A stretch of 64,000 nucleotides of DNA from Dehalococcoidia bacterium UBA2158 (GTDB lineage: Bacteria > Chloroflexota > Dehalococcoidia > Lucifugimonadales > UBA3495), in contig DCWQ01000039.1 of the NCBI GenBank assembly GCA_002328185.1, forward strand, positions 36,035-100,034. The letters are read 5' to 3'. Positions 19,899 to 29,304 of this stretch are shown piece by piece. A program made the position numbers and the translations under genes. How positions within the stretch are numbered: position 1 is the first letter of the stretch; every line of letters begins with the position of its first letter. Under the pieces are notes generated by a model. That model did no database searches. It had not been told where the DNA came from and saw only the letters and a program-made list of their open reading frames with translations.

Positions 19899-20711
19899 TT
19901 ACTCGTCTTCAGACCAGCCGGTGTCCATCTCTTCTTCGTCGATGATGTTTTCTTCCTCGTCGTCATCATCGTCACCTTCTTCTTCCCGCATGAACCGGGC
20001 CACCGCTTCGTTGAGGAACACCCGGTCTTCTTCCTTTGCCTTGGAAGGGAAGGAGCACACGTTCTTGAGGCTGCGGTGCTTGAAAGTCTCTCTGATGATC
20101 ACGGAGACTCCCTGCTCGTTGACCGTAACCACCGTGGCGGTATATTGGTTCCCGCCGTCGATCAACCTGGCCAGCCGGTTGCCAAGTTTGGGCTCAATTC
20201 GACCCAGTAGCTGCCCATCAAGGGTCAGGACGTTCACCGTGTTCTTTTCCTTAGAGAGGACCACCTGGTCGCTGGCAGAGATGCGGAGTACGGCCATATT
20301 TCTATCCGTGTTCCGCAGAATGGTGGTGCCCGATTTACCGCTCTCTTCGATGAAGTTCTGCGGTGCTCCGGCCGCTTTCTTGGTTTGCTTGGGGGAGCCG
20401 GAATCGTCGTTGGTGGGGTCGGCGGCCAACTGGTTTAGCCGGGCGAGGTTCTTCTTGGCTATGTTGTTGTACGGCGCGATCTCGCATACCTGGTCCAAGA
20501 CGGCCCGCGCATCCAGATAGCTACCCAACTCTATCAGCGCCTTCCCCAAGCGGTTCATCGCTTCAACGTCGTAGGCGAATAGCTCCAGAATGGCCTTGTT
20601 GACCTCGGTGGCGCGTTGCCATTCACCCTGAGAAGCGAGGTTCACAGCCTCACTGCCAAGGTCTCTCTTCAGCTTCATGCTGCCTGGTGTGCGAATTGCT
20701 TCCGAATCCAT
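19899..20711 (-). CDS. TPR-containing protein with acidic C-terminus
   Basis: The start is ATG 20711 (MDSEAIRTPGSM), chosen because GGAG lies 5 bases upstream; 19 residues further out are open but have no such site. The 270-residue protein begins with about two tetratricopeptide repeats (GSEAVNLASQGEWQRATEVN, NRLGKALIELGSYLDARAVL, residues about 15-85). A linker follows, then a beta-rich domain of unknown type (VVLSKEKNTVNVLTLDGQLLG) and a tail of about 30 residues, nearly all Asp/Glu. No function is assigned. The acidic tail and TPRs suggest a protein- or RNA-binding scaffold. Confidence 0.7.
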   Translation of the reverse strand: MDSEAIRTPGSMKLKRDLGSEAVNLASQGEWQRATEVNKAILELFAYDVEAMNRLGKALIELGSYLDARAVLDQVCEIAPYNNIAKKNLARLNQLAADPTNDDSGSPKQTKKAAGAPQNFIEESGKSGTTILRNTDRNMAVLRISASDQVVLSKEKNTVNVLTLDGQLLGRIEPKLGNRLARLIDGGNQYTATVVTVNEQGVSVIIRETFKHRSLKNVCSFPSKAKEEDRVFLNEAVARFMREEEGDDDDDEEENIIDEEEMDTGWSEDE

Positions 20712-21011
20712 CCCGTCTCCTGTCCGGTGCTGTATTCCCGTTGACCGGACCCCCGCCAAGGGCCACATCCAATCAGACTAGCCCCAAACAAGCCTTTTAT
20801 GCTTACTTCAAATGATACTGGTCGCCAGAACCTATCTTAGAAGCATCGGAAATTAAAACTGAGGCTCATTTCATGCCTAGGCCCTAACTAGTAATTACAC
20901 TATCGCCAAGCCCAAGGTCAAGCCATAAAACGCGGGGAATATGGAAATTCCTAACAAATTGTAGCCACCATGCCCAAGCGGGAGGCTAAGCAGGAGTTTC
21001 GCAGCCTGGTT
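20712..21011. other. Intergenic stretch without recognisable features
   Basis: About 300 bases, AT-richer than the genes around it. No open frame, tRNA, strong hairpin or clear repeat was seen. It presumably holds the promoter of the TPR gene, but no convincing -35/-10 pair stands out. Confidence 0.5.
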
Positions 21012-21755
21012 TTAGGGGTAAATACGGAGTCTGCGGTGCCGCCAGCGAATCTTCAAAAGGTCCAGCGTCATGGCCAATGAGTCTTGGATGGGCCGGACTT
21101 TGCTTTGTGACTGGTAGTACCAGTCCACACCGACTTCGTAATAGGTCAGCCCCCGTTCCCTGGCCAGATGCAGCAATTCCACATCAAAGGCGAAGCCATC
21201 CAAGGTCAGCCGAGGAAATAGGTCTTGGGCGGTCCCTCCCCGGAAGCATTTGAATCCGCATTGGGTATCGGCCAAGCCCGGCACAGCCAAGCGGTTCACC
21301 AGAAAGTTGAAGAACCGGCCCATCAGGTGACGCCGCACCGGTTCGCCGATGCGCAGTGCGCCAGGAGCCTCACGCGAGCCCAGCACAATGTCTACGCAGG
21401 GCATTCCGGAATCATCGGACTCGAATAAGGGCAACAGCCGCTCCACCTGCTCTATGGGCACCGATAGATCGGCGTCGGAAAGCAAACGGTACTCACCCTC
21501 CGCCGCCAGCATGCCGTTCTTCACCGCCCATCCCTTGCCCCGGTGAGGCAGGCGCAGCACCCGGACGTTGGAGTGTTCTACGATCTCCCGGCCCACCAAT
21601 TGGGCGGTGTGGTCCGTACTGCCGTCGTCGGCCACCACCACTTCCCACTGGTAATCTCGGCCTGAAAGATACTCAATCACCCGGGAGAGAGTTCCTGCGA
21701 TTCGAGCTTCCTCATTGAACGCGGGAATCACGACAGATAAAAATGGCTGAGGCAA
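21012..21755 (-). CDS. GT2 glycosyltransferase, dolichyl-/polyprenyl-phosphate glucosyltransferase-like
   Basis: The 247-residue GT-A protein has SVVIPAFNEEARIAGTL, VVADDGSTDHTAQLV, HRGKGWAVKNGMLAAEGEY, LLSDADLSVP and TQCGFKCFRG. This set resembles the ALG5-type branch that moves glucose from UDP-glucose to a polyprenyl phosphate at the membrane surface, and is shared by related bacterial transferases. There is no membrane segment, so it is probably peripheral. Its sugar donor is inferred only from family likeness. It lies just downstream of lysC on the same strand, without obvious functional link. Confidence 0.82.
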   Translation of the reverse strand: MPQPFLSVVIPAFNEEARIAGTLSRVIEYLSGRDYQWEVVVADDGSTDHTAQLVGREIVEHSNVRVLRLPHRGKGWAVKNGMLAAEGEYRLLSDADLSVPIEQVERLLPLFESDDSGMPCVDIVLGSREAPGALRIGEPVRRHLMGRFFNFLVNRLAVPGLADTQCGFKCFRGGTAQDLFPRLTLDGFAFDVELLHLARERGLTYYEVGVDWYYQSQSKVRPIQDSLAMTLDLLKIRWRHRRLRIYP

Positions 21756-21811
21756 GGGCCTACTCCCATTGGATCAAAGGCGGTTTGGCGGAGGAATCTA
21801 GGGTCGGGCAG

Positions 21812-23050
21812 TTATTCGTCGGGCTCGTCGAGCTGGAAGCCGCGGTGGAGCAGCCTCACTGCTTCCTGAGCTTGGTCTTCCCGGATGATGCAGGAGATGC
21901 GAATCTCAGAGGTGGTGATCATGTCGATATTTACTTTGCCGTCGGCCAGCACCCGGAACATGCGCGACGCGTAGCCCGGGGTGTGCTGCATGCCTGAACC
22001 GACTACGCTCACGGCTGCCAGGTTGGCCTCGCTGATCAACGCGCCATAGCCGATCTCCTTGGTCAGTTCCTCCACCTTGGCCAGCGCGGCTTTCAGGTCG
22101 GTGCCACTGACGGTGAAGCTGATGTCCGTGGTCCGGTCCTCGCTGGTATTCTGCACGATGGTATCAACGCTGATTCCGGACTGGGCCAAGGGCTCGAACA
22201 GGGCCGCGGCCACACCGGGTTGGTCGGGAACACTGCGAACGGTTATCTTCGCCACGTTGATGGTGCAGGCGATGCCCGTTACTTTGATTCTATCTTCCAT
22301 AACTCTCTTGTCCGCATCTCCGTCTATCCGGTGTATCAGGGTACCCGGAGTTTCGTTGAAGCTGGAGGCCACATATATCGGAACATCGAAAACCGAGCCC
22401 AACTCGATAGACCTTGGGTGCATCTTCGCGCCGTAGTTAGCCAACTCTAGCATCTCGTCGTAGCCGATCTCGCTCAACTTGCGGGCTTCTGGGACGATCC
22501 TTGGGTCGGCGGTGTAGATGCCGTCCACGTCGGTGTATATCTCGCAGCGTTCGGCTTCCAAGACCGCCGCCAGGGCCACCGCAGTGGTGTCTGAGCCGCC
22601 CCTGCCGAGGGTCGTTATATCCTCGTCCTCGGATATTCCTTGAAACCCGGCAACGACCACAATTCGGCCCTCATGCAACTCTTTCAGCATCCGGGCCGTA
22701 TCAACGCTGTGAATCCGGGCGCGGCCGTGGCTGGTGTCGGTATGTATCCCGGCCTGGGAACCCGTGAGGCTCACCGCCTCTTGACCCAAGTCGGCCAATG
22801 CCATGGTCAACAGCGTGCATGCCACCAACTCGCCAGTCGACAGCAATAGGTCCAGCTCCCGGGGATGGGGTTGGTCTGAAACAGAATGCGCGAGCTCAAT
22901 CAGCTCGTCGGTGGAATCGCCCATGGCGGAGACCACGGCCACCACTCCGGTCCCGTTCTTTTTGACCTCAACAATGCGGCGGGCCACGTTCTTGATCTTC
23001 TCGGCGTCTGCCACCGACGACCCGCCGTATTTGTGGACTACTAGTGACAT
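21812..23050 (-). CDS. lysC: Aspartate kinase
   Basis: First step of the aspartate family (Lys, Met, Thr, diaminopimelate): ATP-dependent phosphorylation of aspartate. The 412-residue protein shows [15 protein letters not shown] at the N-terminus, [16 protein letters not shown] and [15 protein letters not shown] in the kinase domain, and two C-terminal ACT domains ([36 protein letters not shown]) for feedback control. The length fits the lysine- and/or threonine-sensitive type with its own regulatory half. It starts 7 bases after the stop of thrB on the same strand. Confidence 0.95.
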   Translation of the reverse strand: MSLVVHKYGGSSVADAEKIKNVARRIVEVKKNGTGVVAVVSAMGDSTDELIELAHSVSDQPHPRELDLLLSTGELVACTLLTMALADLGQEAVSLTGSQAGIHTDTSHGRARIHSVDTARMLKELHEGRIVVVAGFQGISEDEDITTLGRGGSDTTAVALAAVLEAERCEIYTDVDGIYTADPRIVPEARKLSEIGYDEMLELANYGAKMHPRSIELGSVFDVPIYVASSFNETPGTLIHRIDGDADKRVMEDRIKVTGIACTINVAKITVRSVPDQPGVAAALFEPLAQSGISVDTIVQNTSEDRTTDISFTVSGTDLKAALAKVEELTKEIGYGALISEANLAAVSVVGSGMQHTPGYASRMFRVLADGKVNIDMITTSEIRISCIIREDQAQEAVRLLHRGFQLDEPDE

Positions 23051-23057
23051 GACGTGA

Positions 23058-23981
23058 CTATTGGTGGCCGATTAGGTGGGCGCCGCGGACCGTGGGCTGG
23101 GTGACGCGAACATTACCCTCGACGTTGGCCTGACGGGCGGCCTCCGCCATCTCGTAGGCTACGGTCATCTCTCTTCCCTGGGTCAGGGCCAGCACCGTGG
23201 AGCCGCTGCCGGATAGGAAAACACCCAGGGCGCCCGCGTCCAAGGCGGCTTTGAAGATCACCTTCATGGCCGGGAACAGCGGTTGGCGGTAAGGCTGGTG
23301 CAACCGGTCCTGGGTGGCGATGGCCAAATACTCGGGGTGATTCGTCGCCATACTGGCCACCAGAAGCCCAACGCGGCCCATGTTATATACAGCGTCGGCC
23401 AAAGATACCGTTTCCGGGAGAACGGCCCGTGCGTCCTCTGTGGATATCCTAACCTCGGGTACAAAAACCACGGCGTGCAGCTCCGGCGGCAAATTCACCG
23501 GCACTGTAAACAACATTTGGCCTTCTTCAGTTTGGTCCATGATGACCAACTGCATGCCCCCCATGACCGCCGCGGCGACGTTGTCCGGGTGGCCCTCGAT
23601 GGTCGCTGCCATCTCCAGCAGGTCGTTGGCCAAGTAGTCCTTGGAGCAGATGACATTGGCCGCAACCAGCCCCCCCGCGATGGCGGCGGCGCTGCTGCCC
23701 ATGCCGCGGGCCAAGGGAATCGTGTTCTCACACCGGATTCGGAGCGCGGGCATCTTCTCCCCGGCATCGTCAAACAGAAACTGCATGGACTTATAGACCA
23801 GGTTATCGCGTCCGGTCCCGAGTTCGCCTTCGCCCTCTCCGGTGATCTCAACCACGGGCTCGCCGCCGTCCATGGTCTCAACTTCAAGAGTGTTCCAGAC
23901 GTCCAGAGCCAGGCCCAGGCAATCATATCCAGGGCCTAGATTTGCGGTGGTGGCCGGGGCTTTGACACGGACTACAGGCAT
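23058..23981 (-). CDS. thrB: Homoserine kinase
   Basis: GHMP kinase that phosphorylates homoserine on the way to threonine. The 307-residue protein has [20 protein letters not shown] at the N-terminus, the ATP loop [20 protein letters not shown], and [15 protein letters not shown] in the C-terminal part. It precedes lysC with only 7 bases between them, so the two aspartate-pathway genes are probably co-transcribed. The 203 bases upstream hold no gene. Confidence 0.94.
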   Translation of the reverse strand: MPVVRVKAPATTANLGPGYDCLGLALDVWNTLEVETMDGGEPVVEITGEGEGELGTGRDNLVYKSMQFLFDDAGEKMPALRIRCENTIPLARGMGSSAAAIAGGLVAANVICSKDYLANDLLEMAATIEGHPDNVAAAVMGGMQLVIMDQTEEGQMLFTVPVNLPPELHAVVFVPEVRISTEDARAVLPETVSLADAVYNMGRVGLLVASMATNHPEYLAIATQDRLHQPYRQPLFPAMKVIFKAALDAGALGVFLSGSGSTVLALTQGREMTVAYEMAEAARQANVEGNVRVTQPTVRGAHLIGHQ

Positions 23982-24184
23982 TCTGATCTTTCGGCCGGGT
24001 GTTTTCGAGATTACGGCCCTCCAGACATTCCGATGAAATCGGGATTCGGGGCCACCAAACAGACTCTACTCTAACATCAAATCAGCAACATGCCAGGCGA
24101 GGAGGCAACGGGTAACGTTGTGGGAAACCCCGAACGGGCAATGAGATCAGCGGGCCTGCCGGACCGATCGCCGAGAGGCGGGGC

Positions 24185-25477
24185 CTAGTCTCCGCTGACC
24201 CCAGGTAGCCGGCCGTTCACCTGGGAGGCGGCAACGGTCAGGTAATCAAGGGCCAACCGGGGAAGCAGGAACCGTTGGCGCACGCTCTCTCTAGCCGTTT
24301 CGCCGATGCGGGTGGCTAGGGACTTGTCTTTCAGCAGTTCAACCAGTCTCTGGGCGCATTCCTCGGGCGAAGAAACCAGGAAGCCGCTGACACCGTCATT
24401 TATCTGGACGCGGATGCCGCCGGCGTCGCCGCCAATGACCGGCTTGCCCTTCCACATGCCCTCGGTGACCGTGAGTCCAAAGCCTTCCCTGGTTGATTTC
24501 TGCATCAACACCGCGGACGCCATCTGGACCGCGTTCACCACCTCATCAACCGACACCGGCATCGTAGCAGGGTCGAAGTACAGATGGATGTCCGGGTCAT
24601 CTCCGGCGTGGTCGACCACGGTCTGAAAGACTTTCGCCCCTTCTGGATCGTCCGTGGCTTGGCTCAGGCCGAGGAGCGCCAATTGCAGGCCAGGCACCGA
24701 CTCTCTGGCGATTCGGTAGGCGTCGACCACTCCCCAGGGGTCTTTCCAGAGGTCGAAACGCGAGACTTGGCTGACCAACGGCCGTCCGGTGTCTATCCCC
24801 ATGATGTGGACGATCTTCTGGGCTTGGGTCATGTCCATGGGGGTGTTCTTGACGGTCAGCGGGTCGATGGCTGGAGGCGCGATCAGCACCGGAACTTTAT
24901 CTCCCAGGTTTTGGGGAACGTAGGCCGTCTGAGAAAAGATCAATTGGTCGTAGTCCTGGGTCAGGGGCATCAGGGCTTCCAATACCGACTTGTTGGGAGT
25001 TGTGAGGTCGATGTGGCAGATCCAGATCCAGACCTCGCCCTCTTTCTTGGGCAGCAGCCGGGCCAGGGGAAGTAGCTGCGGGTCGTGGACGAACCAGACA
25101 TCGGCCGCGAGCGCCTTGTCCCGCATGTCGTCAGCCACCCGATGGATGCAAGTGAAGTAAATCTCTAGTTCCTCGGGAGAGAGCTCACCCTCCGAACCCT
25201 GGAGCATGTTGTGGATCTTCTTGGTGACGTCAAAGAATTCCGCGGCGTCGGGGTTGATCACGATCCTTTCAGTCTCGATGCCCAATGAATTTCCCAGGGG
25301 CACCATGGACTGGAGAATCTCGGCTACTCCGCCGCCGGTGGCGGTGCTATTCAGGTGCAAGACCCGCAGCTGTCCCATCTCTCCGGCTACTTTGGCCAGT
25401 TGGTCGGCCAGTTCGGTGTCCAGCAATGGGCGGTAGTCTTCGTATGAGACTGGGGGGTGATCAAGCTTGAAAAACAT
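24185..25477 (-). CDS. GT4 glycosyltransferase, trehalose glycosyltransferring synthase (TreT)-like
   Basis: The 430-residue GT-B protein shows LHLNSTATGGGVAEILQSMV near residue 40, WFVHDPQLLPLA, ICHIDLTTPN, VSQVSRFDLWKDP, STREGFGLTVTEGMWKGKPV and GDAGGIRVQI. This pattern matches TreT enzymes, which join a nucleotide-activated glucose to free glucose to make trehalose, a compatible solute. Related retaining transferases share the fold, so the acceptor is inferred. It is a single gene with a 290-base stretch upstream (25478-25768) that holds no gene; only a short GCCCATTTTGGGC hairpin near the start stands out. Confidence 0.8.
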   Translation of the reverse strand: MFFKLDHPPVSYEDYRPLLDTELADQLAKVAGEMGQLRVLHLNSTATGGGVAEILQSMVPLGNSLGIETERIVINPDAAEFFDVTKKIHNMLQGSEGELSPEELEIYFTCIHRVADDMRDKALAADVWFVHDPQLLPLARLLPKKEGEVWIWICHIDLTTPNKSVLEALMPLTQDYDQLIFSQTAYVPQNLGDKVPVLIAPPAIDPLTVKNTPMDMTQAQKIVHIMGIDTGRPLVSQVSRFDLWKDPWGVVDAYRIARESVPGLQLALLGLSQATDDPEGAKVFQTVVDHAGDDPDIHLYFDPATMPVSVDEVVNAVQMASAVLMQKSTREGFGLTVTEGMWKGKPVIGGDAGGIRVQINDGVSGFLVSSPEECAQRLVELLKDKSLATRIGETARESVRQRFLLPRLALDYLTVAASQVNGRLPGVSGD

Positions 25478-25768
25478 CGGCGGTTTTGCCTTGTTTGGCC
25501 CATTTTGGGCGAAAAATATGCCTTGATAATTCGCATCTAATCACGAACATATGACTACTTACATGGTTACATCGCCGGGGCATTACTGCAATCCTTTTTC
25601 CGGTTGAATTACAAGAATTCAGCTCAGCGTTAACGCCAACGGGGAGTTCGAAAGGTATCTGTGCCGAAATCGGTGCGCAGAGCGACGGATTTAAGAGCAA
25701 GGTTCAATCGCCGATGGGAGATGAAGTGGCTGAGGGGAGCAGGGCGAGAAGAGGTTGAAACCGGCAGC

Positions 25769-27631
25769 TTACTCGACGGTCACCGACTTGGCTAAGTTCC
25801 GGGGTTGGTCCACGTCCCGGTTCAGCAAGAGGGCGACGTGATAGGCCAGCATTTGGAGCGGCAGAACGGCGAGCAGAGGGATCAGGTGCTCGGGCACTTC
25901 AGGGAGATACAGGGCGTGGTCCGCTTCGGCGGCCAACTGAGTGTCTCCTTCTGTGAGCACCGCCAAAACACGGCCGTCGCGGGCCATCACCTCTTTCACG
26001 TTGTTGACGACTTTCTCGTAGAGCGAGTCCTTTGGCGCCAGCGCAACGGTGGCCATGGCATTGTCTATGAGTGCGATCGGCCCGTGCTTCATCTCGCCGG
26101 CAGGATAAGCCTCGGCATGGACGTAGCTGATCTCTTTGAGCTTGAGGGACCCTTCCGAGGCGATGGGAGAGTTCATCCCCCTTCCCAAGAACAGGAAATA
26201 ATCGGTGCCGACATATTCCTTGGCCAGGTGCTGGTACGCCGCGCTGTCGGCCAGCAGATCGCCCATCAGCCTGGGAAGTCGTGCCAGGCCGTCCACCAAT
26301 TCCTGGGTTTTCGCCGTGTCCAAAGCTCCCCGGTTCTGACCCAAAAAGATGGACAAGAGGTTCAAGATGGTCAGCGATGCGACAAAGGTCTTAGTGCTGG
26401 CCACGCCGATCTCGATGCCGGCTCGCATATACAAAGAGCCTTCGGCGATGCGGGACGCCTGGCTGCGCTCGACATTGCATATATTGACCAATCTGCCGCC
26501 CTTGTCTTTGACCAACTGCATGGCGGCAACGGTGTCGGCTGTTTCGCCGGACTGGCTGATGGCCACAACCAACGTGCGCGGGCCGATGTAGGGGTCACGG
26601 TACCGGAACTCCGAAGCGCTCTCCGCCTCAGCGGGCAAGCCGCTGTAGCGCTCGATCAGGTGGCGTCCCACTTGGGCAGCGTGCAGGCTGGTGCCGCAAC
26701 CGATGAGCATCACCCGGTCCAGATCGACGATCTCTTGGGCTGAGAGGGGGAAGTCCGGAAGGTCCACGCGCCGGGAATCAAAATTGACCCGTTCCCGCAT
26801 GGCGCTGGCCACGGCCTGAGGTTGCTCCATGATCTCTTTCAGCATGAAATGCTGGTAACCCGCTTTGTCGACCAGCGCCTCTTCCAGGGTGACCATCCGG
26901 GGCTGCTTGTCTATATGGTTCCCTTCCAAGTCCTGGTACTCCACCCGGTCTCGGGTGATTGCCACCATCTCGCCGGTCTCCAAAAAGGCCACCTGGCCCA
27001 TATTGGACTCCGACTGAAGAAGGGGGAGCAATGCCGGCAGGTCGCTTCCGATGATCGCCTGACCGTCCGCCTGTGCGATCACTATGCCGCCGGCGTGTCC
27101 CAAACGAAGGGCGCAGATCTTGGCTTCGTCGCCTTCCAAAACTGCGGAGATAGCTTGGGAACCTTTGACCATGCGGCCCATTCGCCGGAATGCCTCTTGG
27201 AAGTTCAGCCCCCGGTCCATTCCTTCTTCCACCAGATGGGTCAGGACCTCGGTGTCGGTCTCGGAACCAAACGTATGACCGGCTCCCAACAACCGCCGTT
27301 TCAGATCCAAGTAATTCTCAACGATCCCATTATGGACCACGGCGATGCGGTGCTGACAGTCGGTGTGTGGGTGAGCGTTCTCCTGAGAGGGGCGTCCGTG
27401 GGTGGCCCAACGTGTGTGGCCCAGGCCCACCGAGCCGGTGGGATGGGACTCGGCTCCCGTCTCATCAAGGCCGTTGACCTTGCCAACGGTCTTGCGCAGT
27501 TGGATGTCGCCCTCGTGGTCGACGATGGCTATCCCGGCGCTATCGTAGCCCCGGTACTCAAGCCTTCTTAGCCCCTCGAATATGATGGGCCAGGCTTCTT
27601 GTCCACCAACGTACCCAACGATGCCGCACAC
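25769..27631 (-). CDS. glmS: Glutamine-fructose-6-phosphate aminotransferase (isomerizing)
   Basis: Makes glucosamine-6-phosphate for cell-wall and lipid sugars. I place the start at GTG 27631, two codons inside the longest frame, so that the protein begins MCGIVGYVGG and the nucleophilic Cys becomes N-terminal after Met removal. The 620-residue enzyme has the glutaminase domain (YRGYDSAGIAI, LGHTRWATHGRPSQENAHPH) and two SIS isomerase domains (ERYSGLPAEAESASEFRYR, ISQSGETADTVAAMQL, YPAGEMKHGPIALI), ending RNLAKSVTVE as is usual. Confidence 0.96.
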   Translation of the reverse strand: MCGIVGYVGGQEAWPIIFEGLRRLEYRGYDSAGIAIVDHEGDIQLRKTVGKVNGLDETGAESHPTGSVGLGHTRWATHGRPSQENAHPHTDCQHRIAVVHNGIVENYLDLKRRLLGAGHTFGSETDTEVLTHLVEEGMDRGLNFQEAFRRMGRMVKGSQAISAVLEGDEAKICALRLGHAGGIVIAQADGQAIIGSDLPALLPLLQSESNMGQVAFLETGEMVAITRDRVEYQDLEGNHIDKQPRMVTLEEALVDKAGYQHFMLKEIMEQPQAVASAMRERVNFDSRRVDLPDFPLSAQEIVDLDRVMLIGCGTSLHAAQVGRHLIERYSGLPAEAESASEFRYRDPYIGPRTLVVAISQSGETADTVAAMQLVKDKGGRLVNICNVERSQASRIAEGSLYMRAGIEIGVASTKTFVASLTILNLLSIFLGQNRGALDTAKTQELVDGLARLPRLMGDLLADSAAYQHLAKEYVGTDYFLFLGRGMNSPIASEGSLKLKEISYVHAEAYPAGEMKHGPIALIDNAMATVALAPKDSLYEKVVNNVKEVMARDGRVLAVLTEGDTQLAAEADHALYLPEVPEHLIPLLAVLPLQMLAYHVALLLNRDVDQPRNLAKSVTVE

Positions 27632-27724
27632 AGGCATTCCCGGCCGCGCTTGACGCGCCGAGCCTCACAAAGAATATGCAACGTTTGACGAGACCTCAAA
27701 GGGAATTCGAAAATCGTATACAAC

Positions 27725-27754
27725 AGTATAAGAACCCCTGGAATTTTGTGTCAA
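27725..27754 (-). promoter_or_regulatory. Strong sigma-70-type promoter of glmS
   Basis: Perfect TTGACA (27749-27754), 18-base spacer and TATACT (27725-27730) on the minus strand, giving a leader of about 85 bases. I saw no glmS-ribozyme core in that leader. The rest of the 337-base gap up to 27968 holds only a dispersed repeat near 27917. Confidence 0.7.
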
Positions 27755-27911
27755 CGAAACCAGCTTGGCTGGCCGGCCAAAAGCTGGTTATTTCGGCGAA
27801 ACCGATGATTCAAAGAACCCATTCTCGCTTAGCCCGCTCAGTTGCTCTAAGTACCCTTCGTGGTGAGCCCCATCGAAACACCTGCCGGGTGTAAACCAAG
27901 GCTTGCCACAC

Positions 27912-27942
27912 ATCCTTCGACCGGCTCAGAACGAACGGCTGC
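27912..27942. repeat. Dispersed intergenic repeat, related to the 9.3-kb copy
   Basis: CATCCTTCGACCGGCTCAGA and the following AACGAACGG form a short repeat of the same kind as the one overlapping the acetyltransferase gene near 9287. It lies about 30 bases beyond the coxG-like stop. Confidence 0.45.
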
Positions 27943-27968
27943 GGTGGGGCGCAATAGCCAAAAAACGG

Positions 27969-28427
27969 TTATTCCGGCGTCGACGCCAACAATTTACTCA
28001 GGTTCTTGGAGAAATCTTCCACGGTGTTGCGGGCCTTCCGGCGGATCAGGGGCTGGCCCAATTCGGCCAGGCGGCCCATGAATGTGGTGTCGGCCATGAT
28101 TTCCAATCCGGTCTCGTCGGCCGACTTGGCAATAACTTTCATGCTCATGTTGGTCTTGACGCCGCCACCCACCCGCCGGTCGTTGGCTTCGACCAGAAAA
28201 TGGGCCTCTCCGGCATCGGCGTCTTGCGACAGGACCGTGATGGTACCGCTCAGGTTCATGCCCATGGGACCAACTCTGGCCCGGAGCGTGGCCTGGTAAC
28301 GGTCCTCGCCGTCGGGGGTAACTTCTGTGATACCGGGGATGCAAGCGGCAGCCTTCGGTATGTCCATCACCAAAGCCCAGGTGGCTTCGCGGCTGGCCGG
28401 CAGGATTGAGAGAATCTCAATCTTCAA
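27969..28427 (-). CDS. coxG: CoxG-like SRPBCC-family protein
   Basis: The 152-residue protein belongs to the carbon-monoxide-dehydrogenase subunit G group (START/SRPBCC fold): IPASREATWALVMDIPKAAA, then PGITEVTPDGEDRYQATLRA and ADTTFMGRLAELGQPLI. CoxG proteins help recruit or mature molybdenum hydroxylases at the membrane. It follows the FAD-subunit gene by 4 bases on the same strand, forming coxS-coxM-coxG. The small size and lack of a hydrophobic C-terminus suggest it is soluble. Confidence 0.85.
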   Translation of the reverse strand: MKIEILSILPASREATWALVMDIPKAAACIPGITEVTPDGEDRYQATLRARVGPMGMNLSGTITVLSQDADAGEAHFLVEANDRRVGGGVKTNMSMKVIAKSADETGLEIMADTTFMGRLAELGQPLIRRKARNTVEDFSKNLSKLLASTPE

Positions 28428-28431
28428 GGTA

Positions 28432-29304
28432 CTAGCTGCCTGCCGGAATGCCGGCTATGGCCTGCTCCACCGCGCGGCGGGCAAAGACTTCGGCCATGTC
28501 GGTCTTATATTCCGAGGACCCCCTGAAATCCTCCAGGGGGTCGACGGCGTCTTTGACCAACGCAGTGGCAGCACGAATGTTCTCGTCGGTAAGAGCCTTC
28601 CCGCGCAGGGCGTCTTCGGCATCTTTTGCTCTGATGGGAGTGACACCCACCGAGCCCAGGACTATACGGACGTCCTTGAATGTTCCGTCCCGTTCTTTGG
28701 AGACGATAGCCGCCGCTGAGACGGTGCCATAGTCGTCGGCGGTGCGGGGCAGAAACTTCAGGTACACCGATCCGGAGCCGGCCGGGGCCGGGGGCACCAA
28801 CACGCTGGTCAGCACCTCGCCCGGATGGATGTCGGTCTCGTAGTAATCGAGGAACAGGTCTTCCAGCGGCACAACTCGGTCTCCGCTCTTGCAAGTCATC
28901 ACGGCGGACGCTCCCAGGGCGATCAGCGCGGGAGGCGGGTCCTGGTTGGGGTCGCCGTTGACCAGGCCGCCGCCGATGGTGGCCATGTTGCGTATTCTCG
29001 GAGTCGCTACCTTGCGGAAGGTTTTGGCCAGCAGGGGCAGGTCTTCTGCGATCAAGGTGCTGTTCTCTATCTGGCGCTGGGTGCAGAGTGCGCCGATGCG
29101 CAGCCCTTCGGTAGTTGACTCGATGGAGTTGAGACCGCCCACTTGCCGGAGTCCGATCACGTGCCCCGGTTGGGAGAGGCGTTGTTTCATCTGGATGACC
29201 AGGGCGGTACCACCGGCCATGACGCGGGCGTCGTCGCCGTATTGGTCCAAGAGCCCAAATACCTGGTCGAGACTGGTGGGAGCGTGGTACTCGAAGTCGA
29301 TCAT
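28432..29304 (-). CDS. coxM: Molybdopterin dehydrogenase FAD-binding subunit (CoxM-like)
   Basis: Medium subunit of a xanthine-oxidase-family enzyme; passes electrons from the iron-sulfur subunit to FAD. The start is ATG 29304 (MIDFEYHAPTSLDQVF), which overlaps the coxS stop as ATGA; the longer frame upstream is open by chance. The 290-residue protein has VMAGGTALVIQMKQRL and ATIGGGLVNGDPNQDPPPAL, the two FAD-binding glycine motifs, and a C-terminal CO-dehydrogenase flavoprotein domain. No large molybdenum subunit gene is adjacent. Confidence 0.92.
   Translation of the reverse strand: MIDFEYHAPTSLDQVFGLLDQYGDDARVMAGGTALVIQMKQRLSQPGHVIGLRQVGGLNSIESTTEGLRIGALCTQRQIENSTLIAEDLPLLAKTFRKVATPRIRNMATIGGGLVNGDPNQDPPPALIALGASAVMTCKSGDRVVPLEDLFLDYYETDIHPGEVLTSVLVPPAPAGSGSVYLKFLPRTADDYGTVSAAAIVSKERDGTFKDVRIVLGSVGVTPIRAKDAEDALRGKALTDENIRAATALVKDAVDPLEDFRGSSEYKTDMAEVFARRAVEQAIAGIPAGS

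Noticed and set aside
23982..24184. Riboswitch or T-box upstream of thrB-lysC
   Set aside because: No T-box sequence, no lysine-riboswitch-like arms and no terminator hairpin was recognised.
27632..27724. glmS ribozyme in the glmS leader
   Set aside because: I looked for the ribozyme core and pairing and saw none; the leader is short and the lineage is not expected to have it.
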